A stretch of DNA of 5,584 bases from an uncultured Pirellula sp. (lineage in GTDB: Bacteria; Planctomycetota; Planctomycetia; Pirellulales; Pirellulaceae), in NCBI GenBank assembly GCA_903837255.1, contig CAILTZ010000495.1, forward strand, positions 1 to 5,584, in the 5' to 3' direction. Shown in pieces: positions 1 through 5,584 of the stretch (the first letter of the stretch is position 1; the number at the start of each line of letters is the position of its first letter). The notes beneath the pieces were generated by a model. That model worked only from the letters and a program-made list of their open reading frames with translations. It made no database searches and was not told the origin of the DNA. Position numbers and translations under genes: made by a program.

Positions 1-2
1 CA

Positions 3-113
3 GCTCGCGTTTTTACTTCCGAGAAACAAGCCGTCGCGGCGGCCAAAGGCCAACATCCAAACCCGCTCAAAGCTGGCGAATCCCAGGTGCTTGGGCAAAC
101 CTGTTCTCCTTGA
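3..113 (+). CDS. possible 3' end of an upstream gene (very tentative)
   Basis: Reading from position 3, 36 codons run without a stop to a TGA at 111-113. The peptide contains stretches such as EKQAVAAAKGQ and ends LGQTCSP, a composition acceptable for a soluble protein C-terminus. It matches no family I recognise. All three forward frames are free of stops across about 1-110, so openness is not evidence for this frame. The TGA overlaps a TTG (110-112) that could be an early start for the next gene, a layout seen in translationally coupled genes. The stretch could equally be intergenic or a 5' leader. Confidence 0.2.
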   Translation, partial: ARVFTSEKQAVAAAKGQHPNPLKAGESQVLGQTCSP

Positions 114-136
114 TTTCTCCCTCGAAATGGTTCATC

Positions 137-622
137 ATGGAAAACCACCGACTCGTTTTTCAGAGTAGTCGTGACGGTAGAATTCGCAGACATGGGATGC
201 CGATGGACCAGAATTCGTCAGAGGGTGGACCTTGGGTTCCTGGAGTCGTTTTACTCGCCCTAGGCGTTTTAATTTTAATCCGTGCATTGATAGGATCAGC
301 ATCATTGCAGTGGCTATCGACTGGCACACTTTTCATCATTGTGGGTGCCTTAGTAATTCGTCGCAGCAGACCGGTGAAAGGCTCCGGAAAATTTAGATGG
401 TTGTTGGCGTTTGCGGGTTTGATTGCTTTGCCCGCGTCACTGGGCGCGGGGATGCTTTTGTACCCGCCTGGTCGAGGCCCTGGATTCAGCGGCGCGTATG
501 CAGCAGGTGCAGTCGGGCAAGCATTGGTAATTGCTTGCTACCTATCCCCGATACCTGCACTTTGCGGTTACTTAATCGGGCGGTGGATCGATACTCGCAC
601 ATCGAGGCGAATCGCCCCATGA
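137..622 (+). CDS. small four-helix membrane protein of unknown function
   Basis: This encodes about 161 residues that I cannot assign to a family. Four hydrophobic segments are visible, at about residues 34-52, 59-75, 88-108 and 121-149 counted from the ATG at 137. The N-terminus (RDGRIRRHG), the loop after helix 2 (RRSRPVKGSGKFR) and the C-terminus (RWIDTRTSRR) are strongly basic. Under the positive-inside rule this predicts both ends in the cytoplasm, with a Gly/Pro-rich loop (YPPGRGPGFSG) outside. There are no catalytic or transport motifs and no signal peptide. The start is uncertain: the frame is open to the window edge, TTG 110 and ATGs at 137, 197 and 203 are candidates, and none has a clear Shine-Dalgarno. 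I chose 137 because it is an ATG and keeps the basic N-terminal tail. Starting at 197 or 203 would lose that tail but still keep all four helices. The gene is separated from asnS by 243 bp, so they are probably not one unit. Confidence 0.6.
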   Translation: MENHRLVFQSSRDGRIRRHGMPMDQNSSEGGPWVPGVVLLALGVLILIRALIGSASLQWLSTGTLFIIVGALVIRRSRPVKGSGKFRWLLAFAGLIALPASLGAGMLLYPPGRGPGFSGAYAAGAVGQALVIACYLSPIPALCGYLIGRWIDTRTSRRIAP

Positions 623-663
623 GTTCCATCGTTAACTAGACCGCCTTCGGCGACGGCTCAATG

Positions 664-690
664 GACTGTTTGACTGTTTGACTGTTTGAC
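664..690 (+). repeat. perfect 8-bp tandem repeat, 3 copies plus 3 bp
   Basis: The unit GACTGTTT occurs three times in a row (664-671, 672-679, 680-687) and is followed by GAC, the start of a fourth unit. It lies between the membrane-protein gene and asnS, outside any supported reading frame. Such a short array is typically a slippage product and may vary in copy number between strains. No function is visible. Confidence 0.9.
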
Positions 691-800
691 AGGACTGACG
701 GCAAAGACGGCCGACAAGATTGAACTGATTGACGTTGTTGCAGACAATCGATCTACCGTGGTTTTGCAGACTTGCCGTCGAGCCATTCTTTAAAATCGGC

Positions 801-806
801 TACAAT
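801..806 (+). promoter_or_regulatory. possible -10 box upstream of asnS
   Basis: TACAAT at 801-806 differs by one base from the sigma-70 consensus TATAAT and lies 59 bp before the asnS ATG. The hexamer 17 bp upstream (778-783) does not resemble TTGACA. The nearest TTG-type box (TTGCCG, 772-777) is 23 bp away, which is too far. A second AT-rich box, TAAAAT at 791-796, also lacks a well-spaced -35. The asnS promoter is likely in this region, but this exact site is only a candidate. Confidence 0.25.
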
Positions 807-865
807 TTGGGCGACGACCAAGCTCGAAAGGCTTGCGGATCTCATCCCCATCGTAGGAGCACCGA

Positions 866-2266
866 ATGAACAAACCACAATGGATTTCCGTTGAAAAAGC
901 CCGTCAAGCCCAGTCCGTCGGGCAGATCGCTCAAGTCCGTGGATGGGTTCGCACCCGCCGCGATAGCAAAGGAGGCTTCAGTTTCATCGAAATCAATGAC
1001 GGGAGCAGCTTTGGGAACATCCAAATCATCGCCGATGCGAAACTCCCGAATTACGAGTCGGATGTCTTGACCCTGACCGTCGGCTCGAGCGTTGTCGTCG
1101 AAGGCCAACTCAATGCCAGCCAAGGCCAAGGCCAAGCGACAGAAATGGCCGCAACGAGCCTGAGAGTAACCGGGCTTGCAAGCGCTACCGACTACCCCCT
1201 TCAAAAGAAACAGCACACGTTCGAAAAACTTCGCGAATGGGCTCACCTGCGTCCCCGCACCAACACCTTTGGTGCAGTGACCCGCGTCCGAGATCGAATC
1301 AGCTTCGCCACCCATGAATTCTTTCACGACGAAGGCTTCGTGCTGGTCCACACGCCTCTGATCACGGCCAGCGACTGCGAAGGTGCTGGTCAGATGTTCC
1401 GCGTCACTACGCTGCCTCTGGACAATCTGCCCACAATCAACGGCAAAGTCGACACATCGAAGGACTTCTTTGGCAAGCCTGCATATTTGACCGTCAGCGG
1501 ACAACTCGAAGGCGAAACGTATGCCTGCGCGTTAGGCAAAATCTACACGTTTGGGCCAACCTTTCGAGCCGAAAACTCGAACACCTCCCGGCACTTGTCC
1601 GAGTTCTGGATGATCGAGCCCGAAGCCGCTTTCTATGAGCTTGCCGACAACATGGGATTGGCCGAGCGGTACCTGAAGTTCATGATCAAAGAGACACTCG
1701 ATCACTGCGCCGAAGACATGGACTTTTTCGAGAAAAGAATCCAACCAGGCCTGCTGGCCGCTTTGCAATTGGTTCTCGATAAGCCGTTTGTGCATATGAC
1801 ATACACCGAAGCGGTCGACATCCTCATCAAGAGCGGTAAAAAGTTCGACTATCCGGTCAGCTGGGGAACCGACTTGCAGAGCGAGCACGAGCGGTTCCTG
1901 ACCGAAGAGCACGTGCAAGGCCCGCTGATCCTGTACAACTACCCCAAAGAGATCAAGTCCTTTTACATGCGGCTCAATGACGATGGCAAAACGGTCGCAG
2001 CCATGGACGTTCTGGTCCCCGGAGTTGGCGAAATCATCGGTGGCTCTCAGCGCGAAGAACGTCTCGATGTGCTGGTCTCTCGCATGGAAAGCTGCGGGCT
2101 CAAACAAGAAGACTACTGGTGGTACCTAGACCTACGCCGCTTTGGAACCGTCCCCCACGCGGGCTTTGGCCTAGGTCTAGAACGGATGGTTCAATACACC
2201 ACCGGCATGGCGAATATTCGCGATGTCATACCCTTCCCGCGCAGCCCCGGAAGCTGTGATTTCTAG
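866..2266 (+). CDS. asnS: asparagine--tRNA ligase (class IIb)
   Basis: This cytoplasmic enzyme uses ATP to activate asparagine and load it onto tRNA-Asn (EC 6.1.1.22). At 466 residues it has the length I recall for E. coli AsnRS and follows it along its whole length. Residues about 20-105 form the N-terminal OB-fold that binds the anticodon ([20 protein letters not shown]). The class II catalytic core follows: the motif 1 region around 153-167, motif 2 with FRAENSN at 233-239 and [12 protein letters not shown] at 242-253, and motif 3 GFGLGLER at 433-440. It ends in the usual IPFPR...F tail. [20 protein letters not shown] sequence and the C-terminal FPR tail favour AsnRS over AspRS. The start is well supported: AGGAG at 855-859 lies 6 bp before the ATG, and the protein begins where the family begins. 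The repeated GCCAAG hexamer at 1119-1136 encodes QGQGQ, which matches the family's normal PGQGQ loop. malQ follows 48 bp downstream on the same strand. Confidence 0.97.
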   Translation: MNKPQWISVEKARQAQSVGQIAQVRGWVRTRRDSKGGFSFIEINDGSSFGNIQIIADAKLPNYESDVLTLTVGSSVVVEGQLNASQGQGQATEMAATSLRVTGLASATDYPLQKKQHTFEKLREWAHLRPRTNTFGAVTRVRDRISFATHEFFHDEGFVLVHTPLITASDCEGAGQMFRVTTLPLDNLPTINGKVDTSKDFFGKPAYLTVSGQLEGETYACALGKIYTFGPTFRAENSNTSRHLSEFWMIEPEAAFYELADNMGLAERYLKFMIKETLDHCAEDMDFFEKRIQPGLLAALQLVLDKPFVHMTYTEAVDILIKSGKKFDYPVSWGTDLQSEHERFLTEEHVQGPLILYNYPKEIKSFYMRLNDDGKTVAAMDVLVPGVGEIIGGSQREERLDVLVSRMESCGLKQEDYWWYLDLRRFGTVPHAGFGLGLERMVQYTTGMANIRDVIPFPRSPGSCDF

Positions 2267-2314
2267 TGTCGGACAATCCGCCGAGCGTCTCTCGAGGGAC
2301 AAGGAAGTGAATCG

Positions 2315-3940
2315 ATGGAATCTCTATTTCGACGGGCCGCTGGCCAACTGATCCATGTCACCTCGCTACCACCGAGGTTGCCAGGACAGGCCCACCGAGA
2401 TTCCTTGCCAGGTACCGACGGACCTTGGAGCCTAGGGGACTTGGGATCAGGGGACATCGGCCCAGGCGCTTATGAATTTCTTCGTTTTCTTCATCGAAGT
2501 GGCCAGCGCTGGTGGCAGATCCTACCGACCGGACCGATCGGCTATGGATACTCTCCCTATCAATCCCCCTCCTCATTCGCAGGTAACCCATGGCTGATCA
2601 GCCCCGCACTGCTGGTGCGCGATGGGTTGCTCAAGCAAGAGGACCTCGAATATGCAAGTTCCGGGGTGACTCACGAGGATCTCCAGCAGGTGAACTTTCA
2701 AAAACTTGCCCAACGCCGCTTTGAACTCCTGCGATTGGCGTTTCGTAGACAACCGGCTACCAGACCTGATTGGACTCACGACTGGGAAAATTTTCGGCAT
2801 CGCAATCGCGATTGGCTCGACGAACACTGCTTGTTCACAGCTTGCAAAGCCAATCACCAAGAGCGTTCTTGGCTCGAATGGGAGCCAGGTTTGCAACGCC
2901 GCGAACCGGAGGTCCTCGAGGCTTGGCGCCACCGCCTTCAGGGCGCTTGCGACTTCGAATCGTTCGTTCAATATGTCTTTGATAGACAGTGGCGAGAACT
3001 TCGTGCCTACGCTTCAAGTCTGGGGATTGGGATCATCGGTGATATCCCCATTTTCGTTTCGATGGATAGCTCTGACGTGTGGGCTCAGCAGCATCTTTTC
3101 GAACTCGATGAACAAGGTCGCCCAATCTGCGTGGCAGGAGTTCCCCCGGATTACTTCTCCGAGACCGGGCAGCGCTGGGGCAATCCGCTGTATCGATGGG
3201 ACCAGCACAGTCAAAGCGGTTATGCTTGGTGGATCCGACGCTTTCAAAAGGTACTTGAATGGTGCGATTTGATCCGGATCGATCACTTCCGCGGTTTCGA
3301 ATCCTACTATGCGATCCCAGCCCAGTATCCGGATGCCAAAATCGGCCACTGGCGAGTCGGACCCCGCCACGATTTCTTCCGAACCATCGCCGCAGGCTTG
3401 AATAAACACCCCGAAGCGCAACTCCCCGTGATCGCCGAGGACCTGGGTTTCATCACCCCGGAAGTCCATCAACTACGCGATGCGTTTGGATTCCCAGGGA
3501 TGCGGATCCTGCAATTCGGGTTCGGCGACGGGCTAGCATCCTCCTTGGACCTGCCGCACAACTATCCGGCCCACTGCGTTGCCTACACAGGTACGCACGA
3601 TAACGATACGGTCGTCGGTTGGTTTGAAAGTGTAGCCGGTGAGGCCAGCACCCGCACCCAACAACAGATCGATCGCGAGAAGGCTTACGCGCTGCGTTAC
3701 CTGGATTGCTCACCGGATCAGATCCACCACGCGATGATGCGAGCCATCTGGCGCTCCGTGGCAAGCTTGGCGATCACCCCGATCCAGGACCTATTGGGAT
3801 TAGGAACTACTGCCCGAATGAATGTTCCTGGGACGACCCAAGGCAACTGGATCTGGCGATGCCCACCGGGATTGCTCACAGAGGCTCAGGCCGATTGGCT
3901 CGGCGAGCTTACAGAAACCTACGGAAGAAGTCCTCTGTAA
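2315..3940 (+). CDS. malQ: 4-alpha-glucanotransferase (amylomaltase, GH77)
   Basis: This enzyme transfers alpha-1,4-glucan segments between maltooligosaccharides or glycogen-derived chains (EC 2.4.1.25), probably in the cytoplasm since no signal peptide is seen. The 541 residues carry the GH77 signatures in order: WQILPTGPIGYGYSPYQS (67-84), GDIPIFV (242-248), the PPDYFSETGQRWGNP loop (277-291), RIDHFRG with nucleophile Asp323, IAEDLG with acid/base Glu375, and YTGTHDND with Asp429. The C-terminal GLGTTARMNVPG...GNW block (495-512) is also typical. All three catalytic carboxylates are present. It resembles the Thermus/plant D-enzyme branch more than E. coli MalQ. It is longer than the roughly 500-residue Thermus enzyme, partly through extra residues at about 20-35 and 46-50. 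AAGGA at 2301-2305 lies 9 bp before the ATG and supports the start. It sits 48 bp after asnS with no terminator seen, so co-transcription is plausible. No other glycogen or maltose gene is in the window. Confidence 0.96.
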   Translation: MESLFRRAAGQLIHVTSLPPRLPGQAHRDSLPGTDGPWSLGDLGSGDIGPGAYEFLRFLHRSGQRWWQILPTGPIGYGYSPYQSPSSFAGNPWLISPALLVRDGLLKQEDLEYASSGVTHEDLQQVNFQKLAQRRFELLRLAFRRQPATRPDWTHDWENFRHRNRDWLDEHCLFTACKANHQERSWLEWEPGLQRREPEVLEAWRHRLQGACDFESFVQYVFDRQWRELRAYASSLGIGIIGDIPIFVSMDSSDVWAQQHLFELDEQGRPICVAGVPPDYFSETGQRWGNPLYRWDQHSQSGYAWWIRRFQKVLEWCDLIRIDHFRGFESYYAIPAQYPDAKIGHWRVGPRHDFFRTIAAGLNKHPEAQLPVIAEDLGFITPEVHQLRDAFGFPGMRILQFGFGDGLASSLDLPHNYPAHCVAYTGTHDNDTVVGWFESVAGEASTRTQQQIDREKAYALRYLDCSPDQIHHAMMRAIWRSVASLAITPIQDLLGLGTTARMNVPGTTQGNWIWRCPPGLLTEAQADWLGELTETYGRSPL

Positions 3941-3987
3941 ACTCGGTGGTTTAAAAAGAGAATTCTTCCCGAATCGATGATTCCGAT

Positions 3988-5584
3988 ATGCATGCTATGC
4001 TTGCTGCCACTTTCAATCTTGCAAACCTGTTTCATATCGGCTGTTATTCTCTTCGAGCCCTAACGCTCGGGATCGCAAGCCTTGCGTGCCTGGATGTCAT
4101 GGCACAGCAGCTGAATTCCAACCAGGATTCGAGCGATCTAGGTCGACAAGCACGCGAGATTTTTCGAAACCGATGCATCGAGTGCCATCGCCAGGAGGTT
4201 CACGAAGGTGGACTGCGACTCGATCACCGAGAGGGACTGGTCGCAGGTGGCGAATCGGGCAAGGTTATCGAGCTGGGTCGCAGCCAGAACAGTTTGCTAC
4301 TCGAACGAGTTACCGCCAAAGACGATACGCGCATGCCCCCGAATGGTCCGGCTCTGAGCGACCAGCAGATCGATATCCTTCGTCGTTTCATCGATGCCCA
4401 AGCTCCATTGGGAGAGGAATCCCTCAGAGACCCTCGATTGGATCACTGGGCCTGGCAAGCCATGCACAAAAGTGTCGTACCAACCAATACTGAGTCCAAC
4501 GCACTCGATGGCAGTCCGATCGATCGGTTCCTTTCCACCACCATGTCGGCCCACCGGATCGAACCGCTCCAGAAGGCAACTCGAGAGGCATTGATTCGAC
4601 GATTGAGCTACGATTTGCTGGGGGTTCCTCCAGCTCCCGACGATGTCGATGAATTCTTGGCAGATACAAACCCAGATGCTTGGGAACGCCTCGTCGATCG
4701 CATGCTCGCATCGCCGCAGTATGGTGAACGATGGGCAAGGCACTGGCTGGATATCGCCCATTATGCCGATACGCACGGCTTCGAAAGGGACCAACGCCGT
4801 GATCATGCTTGGCGCTACCGCGATTGGGTCATCGATGCACTGAATGCCGACTTGCCGTACGACCAGTTTTTGAAACAACAGATCGCCGGCGATGTTCTCC
4901 AGGATAACGATTCTGAGTCCACCATTGCATCGAGCTTTCTAGCTGTCGGTCCATGGGATTTTGTAGGACAAGTCGAAACGCCAAGCCCGGTCATCAAGCG
5001 GCTGGCCAGGGCTGACGATTTGGATGATATCGTGGCCCAAGTAATGACTAGCACCTGCGGCATCACGATCCACTGCGCCCGCTGTCACAACCATAAACTC
5101 GACCCGATTCGCCAAGAAGAATACTACGCGATTGCAGCCATCTTTTCGGGCGTCAAGCGAGGTGATCGACTCGTCTCCAAGGGGGAGGCTCAAGCCATTG
5201 AATCGAAGCGAAAGGAGCTCAGGGGTCGCAAGCTTGAAATCGATCAAGAACTTCATCGACTTAGAAACGGGATCCTGCTGGCTGACATCGTCGGGGGTGG
5301 GAATGGGCTCGGAACTGGAACCCTTGGAAGCGGTATCGATGCGAGCACCGGAAAAGATCGCAACGCGAACGAAAAAAAGGGGTTCCTCGACGGGGTGATC
5401 GCCAATCGGTTGAACTCGACCAACAACCCTTGGATCGATTCGGTCTTTGTCCCTAACGGCGGAGATTCCAGTCCATTGAAAATCTCGCAGTCGGGCATCC
5501 CGGCCCAAGGCATCCCGGCAACGGACTCCAAGGCTTGGGATGCGATCCGCAATGGACCAGTGAACTCTCAGTTCTCAACGAAAC
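3988..5584 (+). CDS. planctomycete cytochrome c / DUF1549 secreted protein, 3' end beyond window
   Basis: The reading frame is open from 3955 to the window end, giving 532 residues from ATG 3988. A hydrophobic stretch (ALTLGIASLACLDVMA, about 24-39) looks like a Sec signal peptide with likely cleavage before QQ. Next comes a cytochrome c-like domain with CIECH (Cys63, Cys66, His67), GGLRLDHREGL, and a candidate axial Met116 in RMPPNGP. A DUF1549-type domain spans about 176-388, including RWARHWLDIAHYAD, AWRYRDWVIDALN and a second CxxCH (Cys361, Cys364, His365) in HCARCHNHKLDP. A charged, probably coiled-coil stretch follows (about 401-428). The remainder to 532 has GGGNGLGTG, WIDSVFVPNGG and AWDAIRNGP and may be a separate beta-rich domain. 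Proteins of this family usually end in DUF1553, which would lie outside the window. The function is unproven: such proteins are thought to act in the periplasm or at the envelope, possibly in redox-linked polysaccharide breakdown. The start could also be ATG 3997; neither has a Shine-Dalgarno. Confidence 0.92.
   Translation, partial: MHAMLAATFNLANLFHIGCYSLRALTLGIASLACLDVMAQQLNSNQDSSDLGRQAREIFRNRCIECHRQEVHEGGLRLDHREGLVAGGESGKVIELGRSQNSLLLERVTAKDDTRMPPNGPALSDQQIDILRRFIDAQAPLGEESLRDPRLDHWAWQAMHKSVVPTNTESNALDGSPIDRFLSTTMSAHRIEPLQKATREALIRRLSYDLLGVPPAPDDVDEFLADTNPDAWERLVDRMLASPQYGERWARHWLDIAHYADTHGFERDQRRDHAWRYRDWVIDALNADLPYDQFLKQQIAGDVLQDNDSESTIASSFLAVGPWDFVGQVETPSPVIKRLARADDLDDIVAQVMTSTCGITIHCARCHNHKLDPIRQEEYYAIAAIFSGVKRGDRLVSKGEAQAIESKRKELRGRKLEIDQELHRLRNGILLADIVGGGNGLGTGTLGSGIDASTGKDRNANEKKGFLDGVIANRLNSTNNPWIDSVFVPNGGDSSPLKISQSGIPAQGIPATDSKAWDAIRNGPVNSQFSTK

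Noticed and set aside
642..652. Small hairpin CGCC-TTC-GGCG after the membrane-protein gene as a terminator
   Set aside because: The stem is only 4 bp and no run of T follows, so an intrinsic terminator is not supported.
738..771. Direct repeat TTGCAGAC (738-745 and 764-771) suggesting operator half-sites
   Set aside because: An 8-bp match within a region of about 240 bp is reasonably likely by chance, and the 26-bp spacing fits no particular regulator.
697..779. Inverted repeat GACGGCAA / TTGCCGTC (697-704 and 772-779)
   Set aside because: The arms are only 8 bp, 67 bp apart, and do not extend. A chance match is as likely as a real RNA stem.
842..1504. A 220-codon open frame on the minus strand opposite asnS
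   Set aside because: It lies inside a convincing full-length asnS gene, and its translation shows no recognisable domain. It is a shadow of the coding strand.
3971..3983. GAATC-GAT-GATTC hairpin between malQ and the cytochrome gene
   Set aside because: A 5-bp AT-rich stem with no T tract is too weak to call a terminator or a regulatory site.
4078..4089. Lipoprotein signal (SLAC) in the cytochrome protein
   Set aside because: The lipobox normally needs a Leu-like residue at -3. Here -3 is Ser, and a better signal peptidase I site (VMA before QQ) follows.
4086..4493. A 135-codon + strand frame near the start of the cytochrome gene
   Set aside because: It overlaps the signal peptide and CxxCH region in another frame, and its Arg/Ser/Pro-rich product looks like a frame-shifted reading of a real gene.
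4297..4878. A 193-codon minus-strand open frame opposite the cytochrome/DUF1549 gene
   Set aside because: The + strand frame here carries conserved DUF1549 motifs without interruption. The minus-strand product has no family features.

Overview
The window looks like a chromosomal segment of a planctomycete, probably from the Pirellulaceae/Rhodopirellula side of the phylum. The main reason is the gene at the 3' end. It encodes a secreted protein with an N-terminal CxxCH haem-binding cytochrome domain followed by a DUF1549-type domain, an architecture that is greatly expanded in Planctomycetes. Moderate GC, sparse Shine-Dalgarno signals and loosely packed genes fit this. The assignment is inferred from gene content, not from a marker-gene comparison.

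Layout: every supported gene is on the + strand. Positions 1-136 hold no firm gene, though they may carry the last codons of an upstream reading frame ending at 113. A small four-helix membrane protein of unknown function follows (about 137-622). A 243-bp gap (623-865) contains a perfect 8-bp tandem repeat (three GACTGTTT copies) and a weak promoter-like -10 box. Then come asnS (866-2266, asparaginyl-tRNA synthetase, complete) and malQ (2315-3940, GH77 4-alpha-glucanotransferase, complete), 48 bp apart. After a further 47 bp, a planctomycete cytochrome c/DUF1549 protein starts at about 3988 and runs off the window end.

How the genes relate: asnS charges tRNA-Asn, malQ rearranges alpha-1,4-glucans, and the last protein is an exported putative redox or degradative protein. 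They share no pathway. The short gaps, common strand and absence of a convincing terminator allow co-transcription of asnS-malQ, and possibly of the third gene, but this is inference.

I found no mobile element, CRISPR array, tRNA, rRNA or convincing new system. The most notable details are a 15-bp duplication and a lengthened N-terminal loop in malQ, and an extra domain following DUF1549 in the last gene.
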